A stretch of DNA of 64,000 nucleotides from Oasisia sp. SBJ-2009 (Eukaryota; Annelida; Polychaeta; Sabellida; Siboglinidae), in assembly GCA_964017155.1 (NCBI GenBank), contig OZ024857.1:23755655-23819654 (forward strand). The letters are read 5' to 3'. Positions within the stretch are counted from its first letter, which is position 1. Each line of letters opens with the position of its first letter. The position numbers and the translations under genes are program-made. Under the pieces are notes generated by a model. It was not told the DNA's origin, did no database searches, and saw only the letters and a list, made by a program, of their open reading frames with translations. This document shows positions 31,830 through 43,889 of this stretch, one piece after another.

Positions 31830-32455
31830 CATTGGCTTTTGTTGCCAAAAAACAAAACAAGCGGATTAAAAGTAGGTACGAGAGTACATTCCTATACTAT
31901 ATATGTGGGCATAAACCCCATCAGTGCAGATGGCCGCAAAAAACACTTGACGTGTCTTCCTGTTCCTGCGTGAAGTTTGCTTCACACATTAATTTTGATG
32001 AACAATCCGGCGACTCTCTGTGGTGATGACGTCATCGCACAGGTTAACGAGTCGCTCTTCCGACACAAGCCGAAATACCATCGTGGTAGCGCCCCTGGTG
32101 GTGACCAGTGGGTATTTGGCACTGTAGACACGTCGACAATGCAGTGGAACATGGAGCTTGTTCAAGGTCATCGGTCGGCGACGTTGAGTCCGATCAAACG
32201 GCGTGTCGTGTGGCTCGGCTCGTTACTTGTGGACAGACCACATGCTGCGTCAGCACAACCACCGCTTCGACACTGTATCACAGCACCCTTCATCGACCCA
32301 ACGACGGGCGAGCTTTCTCAAGCAACTGAGAGCGCATGAAATGAAAGGGGTTTGCCAGACGAGCTGCCAAGCTGCCTCAACGGGAGGATGTGGGTAAGCA
32401 GGTTTGGCGGGGACGTCAAGACCACCTTCCGCAGCATCTGTGCCCACATCGATCC
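31830..32455 (+). pseudogene. Merlin / ISXO2-like transposase, copy B, heavily broken
   Basis: Related to copy A, with its 5' flank shared from 31502. Readable parts are QVNESLFRHKPKYHRGSAPG, QWVFGTVDTST, PFIDPTTGE, LPSCLNGRMWVSRFGGD and FRSICAHID. The first catalytic Asp is Asn (QVNES), the second-Asp region is lost, and there are frameshifts and a stop after QATESA. It is not functional. It runs straight into copy C at about 32455. Confidence 0.8.
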
Positions 32456-33010
32456 GTGCTTGATGTTATTCGTTACTTTGCATTTGAGGAGTTTTCCTTT
32501 CGAAAAGCCAGCCGGGAGCTTGCAATGGCCGAGCACACTTTCGTCGATTGGCGGAACTTTGTTCGTGACATCAGCGCCGGGCACTTTCTACAGAACCCTG
32601 TCCGTATTGGCGGAGTCGGCGTGGAGGTCCAGATCCACGAGTGTGTGTTCGTCCGCAGAAAACACAACGTCGGACGACGACCAGTGCCGCAACAGTGGGT
32701 GTTCGGTGGCATCGACACCAACACCAAGGAAGGGTTCCTGGTAGCTGAGGAACGCTGCCACCTCTTCTACAATCGTTCAGCAGTTCATCCGGCCTGGAAC
32801 GACTGTAGTGTCAGACCTTTGGGCTGCATACAACACCATCGGAAACATCGGCTATCGACACCTGACTGTCAATCACCAAGGCAACTTCGTGAACCCGGTA
32901 ACCGGAGCCCATACCACACAAATATGTGGATGACGGCGAAACGCCGCAACAAGAGGGAGTGCGGAACAGCCAGAGATATATGATGATAGATCGGCACCTA
33001 CCTCATTGAG
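32456..33010 (+). pseudogene. Merlin / ISXO2-like transposase, copy C, different lineage, broken
   Basis: Readable parts are RKASRELAMAEHTFVDWRNF (N-terminal HTH-like region), VEVQIHECVFVRRKHNVGRR, QQWVFGGIDTNTKEGF, DLWAAYNTIGN (shifted frame), TVNHQGNFVNPVTGAHT and MWMTAKRRNKRECGTARD. The first catalytic Asp is His (QIHEC) and the reading frame is interrupted. It clearly belongs to a different subfamily from A and B, so two Merlin lineages lie head-to-tail. The C-terminus is lost before the stem-loop at 33074. Confidence 0.8.
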
Positions 33011-33073
33011 TAAACTGTCACATGAACTCGACCACAATGATCTACGGCCGCAAGAAGAAAAAAGAAACCCCCC

Positions 33074-33089
33074 GGTTCTTTTCAGTGCC
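33074..33089 (+). terminator. Degenerate histone-type stem-loop (locus B, first)
   Basis: GGTTCTTTTCAGTGCC keeps the UUUC loop and five of six stem pairs, with one U-U mismatch and one G-U pair. It is followed by AACCA, close to the ACCCA consensus. It probably corresponds to stem-loop 1 of locus A. Confidence 0.55.
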
Positions 33090-33135
33090 AACCAATATTT
33101 CCGAAAAGGAAATTGCTACACAAGCGATTATTAAT

Positions 33136-33390
33136 TGTGGTCTGACCCCACGGTTTAGCGGTAGCAAGATGGTGGCGCCACCTGACGGAGTTCACTGTGA
33201 CAGTAGTGACTCGACGAGGAAAGCGCGTTATTTATTTACCCATTTTGATCGATTTCAGGCATGAATTTTTTTTTTTTGATCACGTGACAAGTGTATATGT
33301 GTAGTGCAGGTGTAGTAGATACACCATGCGAAGTTTGGTCATCGTAAGTGAACATTTTGATGTTTTTATTTCGAGGTGCGGGCCTAAACT
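33136..33390. mobile_element. Partial copy of the palindromic MITE
   Basis: Matches the centre and one arm of 9135-9552: GCAAGATGGTGGCGCCACCT, TTTTGATCGATTTCAGGCAT and GTGCGGGCCTAAACTGCG. It lies between the two stem-loops of locus B. Confidence 0.8.
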
Positions 33391-33444
33391 GCGAAAGTAC
33401 CTGGCAATATCGCTTTTGACAACCCGAAGGCACCAATGCCCAAT

Positions 33445-33460
33445 GGCTCTTTTCAGAGCC
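33445..33460 (+). terminator. Histone-type mRNA 3' stem-loop (locus B, second)
   Basis: GGCTCTTTTCAGAGCC is identical to stem-loop 1 of locus A, preceded by CAAT and followed by ACATACCACA. The purine element GAAGAGTTTGCT starts near 33478, a spacing consistent with a U7-type downstream element. Confidence 0.75.
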
Positions 33461-33477
33461 ACATACCACATATATGT

Positions 33478-33489
33478 GAAGAGTTTGCT
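33478..33489 (+). promoter_or_regulatory. HDE-like purine element (locus B)
   Basis: GAAGAGTTTGCT lies 18 nt after the stem-loop and is conserved with 28289-28300 of locus A. Confidence 0.45.
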
Positions 33490-34644
33490 GTCAGTGATGT
33501 GAGATGTTATTTAATAACAATGATAATCTATGATATTGTATTTAGCGCCGTATCCATAACATTCATAACGATTTACATAACACTACTATATTAAAAGGAA
33601 ATTGACATATATAAATATAATTGCATAACATCCACCCAACCAACCAACCAAATCATGCGAGTCTTCTTAATATTTTAACAAAATTTCATATTGCCAGAGT
33701 GATTCCATACTTGTCGTACGATATTTTATTATTTACCAAAAAAGCATGCAAACACCAATCACAATTTGTGACAAACCTACATTAAATGATTAAGTCCTCC
33801 GATATGGCAACTATAGTTCCAATTGCCAATATTGTTCAACAATAAAAAAATATTAATAAAAAGTAGTATGACACAGAATCTGAGAAGAAAAAATCTTGGT
33901 CAGTATATAAAGTTGAAAATATCTGTGAGCTGAAGATGAGAACAGTCTAGAATATTAGTTTATAAAAAGTTAGTATCCTTAATTAATGGTTTTCAATCAT
34001 CTTGTTATGCCCATCGCAAATCATTTTCTTTCATGCCAGACGTGTTCTATATAAATAGGTCAAGTAATAAGCGCAGTCAGTTTAATAAAAGAATGATTGC
34101 TTATTTTTAATTATAAAAAAACCAAGCCATGGCTATTTGCTAACCACTCACATACAAATGCCCAGTCTTAGCTGTTCTTATGTGGAATAAGGTTTAGGGT
34201 TAGTGTTAGTATTAGGGCAGGGTTCGAAATAGTGGTAGTTCGGTAGCCCGAGGCTACCAGAATTGCTGTCGGCCTAATACAGTTGGAGACAGCAGCACCC
34301 CCGGTGGTCTACCACAGAATCTGGATCACTGATGGCGCCTAATCTAATCATCCATGCAGGTCAAGTGTCTGAGACGACTCACTGGCTTATAACAATTGTA
34401 TCCAATTAACTTCAAAGACATCGTTGACGCCATGGGGCCAATGTCAACAAACGACCCAATAAACTTACCACGCACGCCTTCAAAGACCACCCTAGAAGCT
34501 ATCCGTTATTGTGGCTCTTTGATTGGGTTTCGTAATAAACCGACCTAGTGACGGTGAGAGTAAGTTTAAAACATTGTTGCAGGTGGGTCGGCTGCACTTG
34601 CAAGTACTGGGAGGTCAATTTCTGAGAAATCCACTAGCCCTGTA
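33490..34644. other. 3' flank of locus B, then intergenic
   Basis: The segment to about 33790 matches the flank of locus A. Near 34216, CAGGGTTCGAAATAGTGG is a hAT-like terminus without a recognised partner. No gene was seen. Confidence 0.5.
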
Positions 34645-34820
34645 TGAATGAACGAACGAACGAACGAACGAACGAACGAACGAACGAACGAACGAACGAA
34701 CGAACGAACGAACGAACGAACGAACGAACGAACGAACGAACGAACGAACGAACGAACGAACGAACGAACGAACGCACGCACGCACGCACGCACGCACGAA
34801 CGAACGAATGAATGAATGAA
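34645..34820. repeat. (GAAC)n microsatellite at the LINE 3' end
   Basis: Long tetranucleotide run (GAAC, with a GCAC block and terminal GAAT units). It directly abuts the 3' end of the minus-strand LINE, so it probably grew from the element's short 3' tandem repeat. Confidence 0.92.
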
Positions 34821-36165
34821 AGTTTATTTAACAACAGCAACACAGGAATATACAACATAGTATGAAAAATAATACAATACATAATGGTAACGACAATACA
34901 ATATAATATCGGTGCTGTTGCTAAAAGGACATAGCAGAAGTTATATGACTTGTAACTGTAAGGCGCTATGCCCTTTTCAACTAAGATGCGTAATAGTTAT
35001 AGTAAAAGTTATAAGATTGAAACAAACCAACAATGATATTTTTCCATTGTGTTAATTGTTCATAAATACGAAGAAAGTAACGTCGACTTAACACTTTTCT
35101 TAAATTGTTGTAAACTTGGCAACTGTGTTATATTACTTGCAAGGCCGTTCCATACATGTATACCTCTGACAGTAATTGACAGTAGTCTATGGGTGGTGTT
35201 CGCTTTTTTAACATAAAATAGTTTAGATTGTCTGGTATCATGCTTGTGTACGGCTGCAGTTGGTTCTAAGAACGCTTGTACACGACCTTCTAAACAGTGG
35301 TTGTTTGCTTTATAAAGCATAACCATAGTCCTATGTGTATTTAAATCTTGAAGTTTAAGAATGTTTGAGCAGTGAAAAAATACAGATGTATGACCATGGC
35401 AATCCAGACTATATATTATTCGTATAGCTTTTTCTGTAGCAGAGACAGTTTTCTTAGTCTAGACGGATACGTATTTCCCCATATTTCACAGCAATAAGAC
35501 ATATATGGTTCAACAAGTGATTGGTATAACGTGCGTAATGCTTGAATGTCAAGAACATCCTTTGTTTTATACAAAACACCTATACTTTTTTATACCTTCG
35601 TTTCAACCGTTTTTATATGCTCTCTTCACGTTAAGTTTTCATCAATGATTACACCAAGGAATTTTGTATGTGACACCTGCTCAATGTATGTTCCATTCAA
35701 AATAATGTTTACTGTTGGTCTATGTTTTTTTTTGTAAACATGATAAAATTGGTTTTGTTCACATTAAGCGATAATTGATTAACTCTGAACCGTATATCTA
35801 GTTTTTCTAGTTCGTTATTAACTGTACATGCTATATCCACAATATTCCTAGTTGAATAAAAAATGCTAGTGTCATCTGCAAACAAAATAATATTAAGCAA
35901 TTTTGACACTTCACACATGTCATTTATATGTAAAATAAATAGTACTGGGCCCAGGATTGATCATTGTGGGACTCCACATTTGATGTTCTTTAGCTCTGAA
36001 TTACTGTTGTTATAGCACACACACTGACCACGATTGGCTAAATAACTTTTAATCCAGTCCAGTGCCAAACCCCTTATTCCATAACATTGTAACCTACTTA
36101 GCAGTATTTTATGGTCAACGGTGTCAAATGCTTTCTTCAGATCAATATTGTATTAGATAATTGTA
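34821..36165 (-). mobile_element. 5'-truncated non-LTR retrotransposon (jockey/CR1-like RT), inactive
   Basis: Minus-strand reverse transcriptase relic. In order it shows DLKKAFDTVDHKILLSRLQC (motif A Asp), GVPQ-stop-SILGPVLF (TGA replaces the Gly codon), ILFADDTSIFYS (FADD catalytic motif), NQLSLNVNKTNFIMF, FLGVIIDENLT, LVEPYMSYCCEIWGN and a C-terminal KHDTRQ...RGIHVWNGL...FKKSVKSTLLSSYL. Several stops and frameshifts make it a pseudogene. The 5' end of the RT and any endonuclease are missing (truncated near 36165). The 3' end has AATAAA and then TTCA/TTCG repeats. The clade assignment is tentative. Confidence 0.88.
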
Positions 36166-37180
36166 TGGGAACACAGTTTCTTTTGTACATGACACGTTTT
36201 TGTAACGTATCCAGGCCAGGACAATTTGAAACACTGTTCAAGTGAACCCTCGAATACAAATAGGTGTTACAACTTTTTAAAGTATGTAAGCCTATCTATC
36301 GTATAATAACCAATGATGCCTGTGCTATTGGCATAGCATATTTTAGAAATAATATTAACCTGATTAGTCATCATTAGTGTAATAATTCCACATTGTTTTG
36401 TAATATAGGTAACATGAACACGTATAAATGAGTATAAGCAGCACTAAGTTATAATTTGTTTATTGATTTATTCTTATAGTAATGACTTTATCAATGTTGT
36501 ATTCAAAATTTTATGTCAAAGAGGTATTATCTTTGAACAATATTTGTGTCCGAATGTACAGCGTCAGCGTTGCATAAGTTAATGTTATTAAATATTGTGC
36601 AATCTGGATATGGCCATATGCCATAATGATATTAATTTAGTGGGAAACTTAAAACACCGTCTACAAATAACTCAAAAGGGCGGAATATATTGGCTAAATC
36701 TCGTAGTTAGTACCATCACCACGTTACCACTTCGACTCGCGGCATGGAAATAAATTTTGTTCGCGCGACATCGTATCGTGGACGTGGGGATATATTTTGC
36801 AAGTATTTCGCCAAAATAAACCTTTTTTTTAACAATTCATTCGCACAACTGGAGTAAAATAAGTGTTACATATTTTTAATATCGGTATATTTTGTAAGTG
36901 TGCCTTCATAATATTTGACAAATCGGCATGTTTTGATTTATTGTTCGACTCGCGGGATGGCCAATGTACGACTATGTCAGAGGTTTTCGCCATCACGGCG
37001 TTTACCAGTCTCCGTCGGCTGCGTAACTATGCTGCCACCGAACGGATACTAAACATGAAAAGGATTAACCAGTATCCGTGAGGTGGCAGCATTGTTTAGA
37101 TCACGCGGATATTTTATTCAAAAGCTGGGAGAACACCACACTGTCTTCTCGGCGTAGTTACACAGCCGACCGACAGTCGG
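36166..37180. other. Intergenic with a small inverted repeat
   Basis: At about 37028-37096, TGCTGCCACC...ACGGATACT is mirrored by AGTATCCGT...GGTGGCAGCA. No coding region was recognised. Confidence 0.5.
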
Positions 37181-38336
37181 CAGACTTGCCACATGATACG
37201 GAATACCCGTATCCGATACGGATTTTGGCTGTTTTTTAAGTGATACGGCCGTACTCCATATTGATACGGATTTTAACCAAATTTATGGAGACATTATTTT
37301 TAACCACATTACTTATGCGTCACAAAACTACAGCACAATGGAATAATCGTTTACTGTTAGTGACTAAGTAAATCGATTCGAAACGAACGAACTAAATCAC
37401 CGATTAGTTTATTGTAGCGCGTCATACGAGATTTTTTTAACTGCGCCAGGTAGCTCAATGGAGTTCGACGCCGCGCAATCGCCTGTATTTCTGATTAATT
37501 TTTTCAAGATGTTGACGCTTGCCAGTGATACTTCGATACACGCTCGAACTGCTGAGATAAATTATTGATAATATTTGATAATATTTGATGACACTGTCTG
37601 TTTTGCGGTACGCAGTTTAAACGTGCTGAAGTGAACTAAAACGTCGGTAATTTTCCAGTTAACTGGCCTAAATTATTTAGGGCTTTTTCAAAACGGATTT
37701 ACCACGTTTTTTCGATGTGTATGTGTTGGAATGTCATTCTGCATCACACCCGCTAAAACGAAGTCGGATATATTTTTGTATTGTATTTTATATCAAGTTA
37801 ATGATGTCACTGGGCGTGAGCAATACATAGTGCTCCCCAGACGTATCACGACCGCAAAGCCAAAGGCGATGTCTTGCGATTTGCGAATATGTCCCAACAA
37901 CTAAGGCTACATCATTAACTTTATATTCTATATAATGCAGATATATTTGTTTTAAGCATACATTTATAAAATATGGCTAATTGTTTTTTTCGACTTCGTA
38001 ATGCACACGCTAAACATCGCCTTGACAAAGCCAGGGTTTGAGGCCCCGATGTGTCTGGGCTGCGCTAACTGCTCTCGCCTTGTGACATCGGCTTATTTAC
38101 GTCGACTCGACGGCATTAAATTGATCTAAAAGACAATTTAAAAACATCTTCTTACTTCTTTTTAGCGGGAGTGGAGCAGAATGATATTCCTAACACATAT
38201 ACATACGTTTTGGACAGGCCTTAAAAACTTAGGCCAGTTAACTGGAAGATCTGATTAGTGATACGGATTGATACTGATTCTTACATAATTGTAGGTCAAA
38301 AATACGGATTGCCATCCGAAAAATGTGGCATGTCTG
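37181..38336. mobile_element. 1.16-kb non-autonomous element with 6-bp target duplication
   Basis: Ends are CAGACTTGCCACAT and, inverted, ATGTGGCATGTCTG. Flanks are AGTCGG at 37175-37180 and again at 38337-38342. Subterminal inverted repeats occur at 37660-37758 and 38160-38262 (CCAGTTAACTGGCCTAA, TCATTCTG, CCCGCTAAAA), and GATACGG motifs repeat at both ends. It has no long open frame. The CAG terminus recalls hAT, but the superfamily is unresolved. Confidence 0.8.
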
Positions 38337-38436
38337 AGTCGGTTAAGACTAAATATTAACTTACATATGTATAATATATTGGTTGTGCCTAGAAATTGTG
38401 CACACAGATCGTTAATAAACAATGGGCTTCCACAGA

Positions 38437-38513
38437 TCCACGTTAGTCGCTAGAGGCGCTAATACGCAACTAGACCCTAGTTGTGTATCAGCGCCTCCAG
38501 CGACTCACGTGGA
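38437..38513. repeat. 77-bp hairpin
   Basis: 37-bp arms with about four mismatches around an ACC loop (TCCACGT...CAACTAG / CTAGTTG...ACGTGGA). A related half, CCTAGTTGTGTCAGAGCGCC, lies near 39105. The size is pre-miRNA-like, but a miniature element is as likely. Confidence 0.75.
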
Positions 38514-39166
38514 TTTGTTTGCATGTTTTGCTGAACGCTTGTTGAAATCATCCTCAATTAGCTATTTACCGTGTGCGAGCGATAGTTTGTATGTGGGCAT
38601 GCCGTATGCGTGGTCAATAGACAGAACAGCATGCCGTATGTTCAATAGACAGAACAGCCAAAACAACGCCATCTTAGCACCGAATTCAATCGAACGTCCC
38701 GCGACGTTTCATCGACTGTAAATGTACATTAATATAGACATTATGCTTTCATATTGACCGACATGTTATACGATATCAATATTTAACTATGTGTGAAGAC
38801 GTAGCAGTCTCGTGTGATGCATATAGATGATTTTAAACATCCTTTCCGGCATTGAGCAAGCAAGCCTGTCGTCGGGCCACCAGTCGACGTTCCATCGGTT
38901 GTAAATTTTCATTAATGTACATATTATACCTTCACATTGACGGTCATGTCAGACTGTATCCATATTTAGCTATGTGTGAGGCTTCGGAGTCACGCGAGTT
39001 CAACACCTGATTGTAGGATGATTTAAACAAGCGTTCCACAAAATGTTGGCAAAACGGTGCCGCATTTTACACACGTCAAGAATACGTAAAAGACGGCACA
39101 AAAACCCTAGTTGTGTCAGAGCGCCCTCTGTCGGATTAGTTATTGTGGTACCTCATTAGCGCTGTC
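38514..39166. other. Intergenic, no gene seen
   Basis: Contains a diverged repeat: CATCGACTGTAAAT at about 38710 and CATCGGTTGTAAAT at about 38894, with similar following sequence, suggesting an old roughly 185-bp duplication. Confidence 0.5.
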
Positions 39167-39629
39167 GCGCTTACATTTTTCCGATCGTTAAAAACGTTCC
39201 GATTGACGTTTCTACGCATGCGCAATAAATGTAAAATCACCAATGTCCAACGAAACAACAAAGCATTTTCGGTATAAATGCCACGAGCTGTTCGTTAACT
39301 CTCATGTGATGATTACTGTGAAGAGTTTCTTAAAATGTCGTTCAATGCAATAAAATATTACGGTTTTTATAAATCACTGTCACGGATTATGGCGCACAAC
39401 AGTGACGTAATTTACGCTTCCTATCTAAATATGCCTCAAAGCTTGTTTGCCTCGTGTTAATTTGCGACAAATACTTTTGCTGAGAGGTTATATACACCCT
39501 GACGAATAACCTGTAGTATTTATGCCGTACATGCTTTGTCATTTCGCTGCATATTGATGATTTTACAAATATCGCGCATGCGCAGAAACGTCAATCGGAA
39601 CGTTTATAACGCCGGAAAAATGTAAGCGC
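39167..39629. mobile_element. Long-TIR MITE, copy 3 of 3
   Basis: Same family and orientation as 16916 and 25511. Flanked by AGCGC on the left and GCGCC after TACA on the right, which leaves the target-duplication length open. The left TIR motif is ACGCATGCGC, the right one GCGCATGCGC. Confidence 0.88.
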
Positions 39630-39654
39630 TACAGCGCCTCTTGAGGCACAGACC

Positions 39655-39860
39655 CAGTGACGTAAGCTAAATAATTTACGTCACTGGCGCATTGTTGAAA
39701 AAGGCAAGGATTGGCGGAACATTTGCTAAAAATTGTGATAGTGACGTAAGCAATCCGCGACGTACTGAATACAGATATCATTGGACAGACACAAGATGTT
39801 CGAACGTGCTTGCGTCAGTGACGTCAGCGGTTTACGTCACTGGCGCATAAATATAAAAAG
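39655..39860. promoter_or_regulatory. CRE-like motif cluster with TATA-like box
   Basis: Five CRE/ATF-type sites occur in about 200 bp: GTGACGTAAG (twice), TTACGTCACTGG (twice) and TGACGTCA. They are followed by ATAAATATAAAA. TTTACGTCACTGGCGCAT is a direct repeat about 155 bp apart, so an element origin is also possible. No downstream gene was recognised. Confidence 0.35.
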
Positions 39861-40975
39861 CATATTGAGGCTATAGGGCCCGTAAGTGTGTCACGATACA
39901 CGGCGAGACTCCGCGCGATTGGAGCTGATTTGGGGACTGGTCATTAGAATAATATTCGATGGATGACAGTTGTAACTTCCGACTGATGAATATTAGGAAA
40001 TTCAGGCCATAAATATCTTGTGTTATACCATTCTTATCCTAAATGTCCGATTTAATATTGAGTTTACCACACTATCATAGACATAGCGATTTATGTAGTG
40101 CAGATAATAGACACTCCCCACAAATTGTTGCCGTGTTTTTTTTTTACGGATTTTGCATTTTACAAAGTTTTACGTTGTGGTTTCGATAAGCACTTATATC
40201 TGACAAATTGTCTAAATGCACATAATCATAACACATGTATACGTTTGGTCCAAACAGGTTGTATTGTGCGAAAAATGGCACTTTTCATTATTAGTCAAGA
40301 TCGCCAAACGCAAGGACTTGCCGCTGTTGCCATGGCAACCACCATTATAATCGAGTAAAATTCATGATTTCCGTGATCATTGTCACCGGCAAAGTGTTCC
40401 ACTGCTTTTGCTTGTAATAATCTTTCGGACTGTATAACTGAAATTGTTAGACTGGAACAATTCGATTATTACAACCAAAAACAAAACGAAGTCCTATACG
40501 TTAACATGGAGAATATGGACCTTCTGCCCCCAACTGCCCCCAGCCTCGTTTTCGCGCGCGAGACTTGCACGCACTTATCCAACATGGAGTGTTTCTGGTA
40601 CAATTATACTATAAATGTATTGTTTATTAACGATCTATGTGCACAATTACTCTGCACAACCAATATATTATACATAACTATGTAAGTAAATGCTGCGAAT
40701 CTCTCACTGACTGGAGTATCCCTTTACGCGAGACTACGTAACGCTGCCCTGGTAGCAACATCGGCAGAACATTAAATTCCCAAGCGGATGAGTGGCGAAC
40801 AAGTGCTGCCACCTCACGAATCCTGTATAATCGAGGCTAAAATGTATCTATCTGCGGCGTAGTCAGGTAGTCTGCGTGCAGGCGGTAGTGTGTCACATAT
40901 ACACCATGTGGCGCCTCTGACATGTACGTTGGTTGACAATCTGGAGATTGATTTTTCACTCCCAAGTTACTCTCT
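39861..40975. other. Intergenic, no gene recognised
   Basis: Open frames around 40098-40685 have no recognisable domain or repeat structure. Confidence 0.45.
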
Positions 40976-41018
40976 CAGTCCACCCCCCTCTCTCTCTCAC
41001 CTCTCTCCTATCGCTGTC

Positions 41019-41056
<38 letters not shown>

Positions 41057-41148
41057 ATATCTCTCTCCTGCTCTCTTCTCTCTCATTTATCTCCCCTCTC
41101 TCCTGTCTCCTTTCTTTCTCCCCGCTCTCTCCTCTCACCTCTCACTTT

Positions 41149-41280
41149 CCCGTCTCCCGTCTCCCGTCTCCCGTCTCCCGTCTCCCGTCTCCCGTCTCCC
41201 GTCTCCCGTCTCCCGTCTCCCGTCTCCCGTCTCCCGTCTCCCGTCTCCCGTCTCCCGTCTCCCGTCTCCCGTCTCCCGTT
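41149..41280. repeat. (CTCCCGT)n heptanucleotide minisatellite
   Basis: About 18 copies of a 7-bp unit, preceded by (CT)n near 41020-41055. Confidence 0.95.
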
Positions 41281-41307
41281 TCTCCTCTCCCCTCTCCCCC
41301 TCCCCCC

Positions 41308-41330
41308 CTCTCTCTCTCTCTATATATATA

Positions 41331-41412
<82 letters not shown>
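41308..41412. repeat. (CT)n-(TA)n compound microsatellite
   Basis: CT repeats pass into TA repeats with a short TG block inside. Confidence 0.95.
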
Positions 41413-41415
<3 letters not shown>

Positions 41416-42016
41416 CAGGGCCGCAAATAAATCTCACGCGTTTGACGAGACATTGACATGTTTAGTGTTCATCTCACTCCCTCACGCCTCAAGCTGTGAA
41501 TTTCACATGTGCTTACCATTTCAAAAAAACATTGATACTGCATATTTTCATGAACATGTTGATATATTTATTAATATGCGTCCGCATAAAAGATTCCGAG
41601 CGTTTATTCATATCGGCGTCATTGACCTAGACCTATATATAATGCGTAGGTGCTGGAACGAGGTATAGGGGTAGTAAAATTTCGTTGAGGCTGACATATA
41701 TTGTTCTGTCACCACATTAAATCAGAAGTTACAACGAGACGAATACGAACAGTTTCAGTTTCGAACATACTCCTTCATTCATTCTTGCAGTGTTTTGATC
41801 CGCCGCGAAACAGCGGAAGCGGAGTGATGCTGACACACCTGTGGTTCGCAGCCACCGCAGACAATCATTTCGTACCAGCGCTAGTTATGATTTTTTTCTT
41901 CATTTAAAAAAGTACAACGTGCTGCCACATTGTGTACTATTTACAAAGTATTTTTAGAATGCTGCAACCTAGTATCACGTTGAGCAATTAGATATTCCGT
42001 GATCCAATTTGGCACC

Positions 42017-42018
<2 letters not shown>
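41413..42018. other. Between microsatellites, no gene seen
   Basis: No recognisable coding or repeat structure. Confidence 0.45.
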
Positions 42019-42974
<956 letters not shown>

Positions 42975-43154
42975 GTGTGTACGTGCGTGCGTACGTGCGT
43001 ACGTGCGTACGTGCGTACGTGCGTACGGGCGTACGTGCGTACGGGCGTACGGGCGTACGTGCATACAGGCGTACGTGCAGTGGTGCATACCTAGGTTGTC
43101 GCCGTCTCCTCTTGTTCTGAATGGGGGAAAGTGGGAACCGATGAAACTTTATGA

Positions 43155-43225
<71 letters not shown>
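42975..43225. repeat. (CGTACGTG)n and (AT)n microsatellites
   Basis: Degenerate CGTACGTG units at 42975-43075 are followed, after 80 bp, by an AT run at 43157-43225. Confidence 0.92.
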
Positions 43226-43226
<1 letters not shown>

Positions 43227-43889
43227 CATACGTATTATTATAACCAGATACTCCTTCCCGCTTGTAGGCAGACAGCACTATCACTTGATTCATATACAGT
43301 AGGCCAAGTACGGTCTATATCAGTTACCGCATTCTAAGAGTTTCTCACGCAAACCAAAACAAATTGGTGTCACTTCTGTTAACGTGAAGTGGGGGTGGAG
43401 AAGGCAACGATCTGTCACGACAGGTTAAGTGTCTCCTGTCACTGCACTTGGCTGACAGCGCTCACAAAGGGCTAACGAAACGACGATAGAGATAAGACGT
43501 AAACACAGAGAAAACGTCCACGTTTGTAAATCACGTGGAACGTTAAACAGATAGCGGCCGACGAAACCGCAAAACAGCTGTCTAAAAGTAGGATATAACT
43601 GGCATATATCCCAAAATGTACAAGTTGAAACGACATTTTAAATTATGATAAACAAACAATATAACTTAGTTACTGCATTGTCACATAAAATGGTGTGATT
43701 TCGGTAATGTCGAGATTATCGTATAAATGTATATAAACAATTGTTTATATTCACTCTGCACACAAGTGCACAACACTGGTATCCCGGCGACATAGGTGAC
43801 TCTGCACTGACCACATGCTTGGCATAGAGGTGTAAGCAACTAGGCATAGACAGTCGGAGTCGGCCACCAGCAAACCTACACACTCCTGA
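43226..43889. other. Intergenic, no gene seen
   Basis: No recognisable coding or repeat structure up to the SINE. Confidence 0.45.

Noticed and set aside
34566..34882. Open frames with FVRS repeats on the minus strand
   Set aside because: Translation of the (GAAC)n microsatellite.
40380..40685. 101-residue plus-strand frame downstream of the CRE-like cluster
   Set aside because: Composition and lack of any recognisable motif suggest chance in AT-rich DNA.
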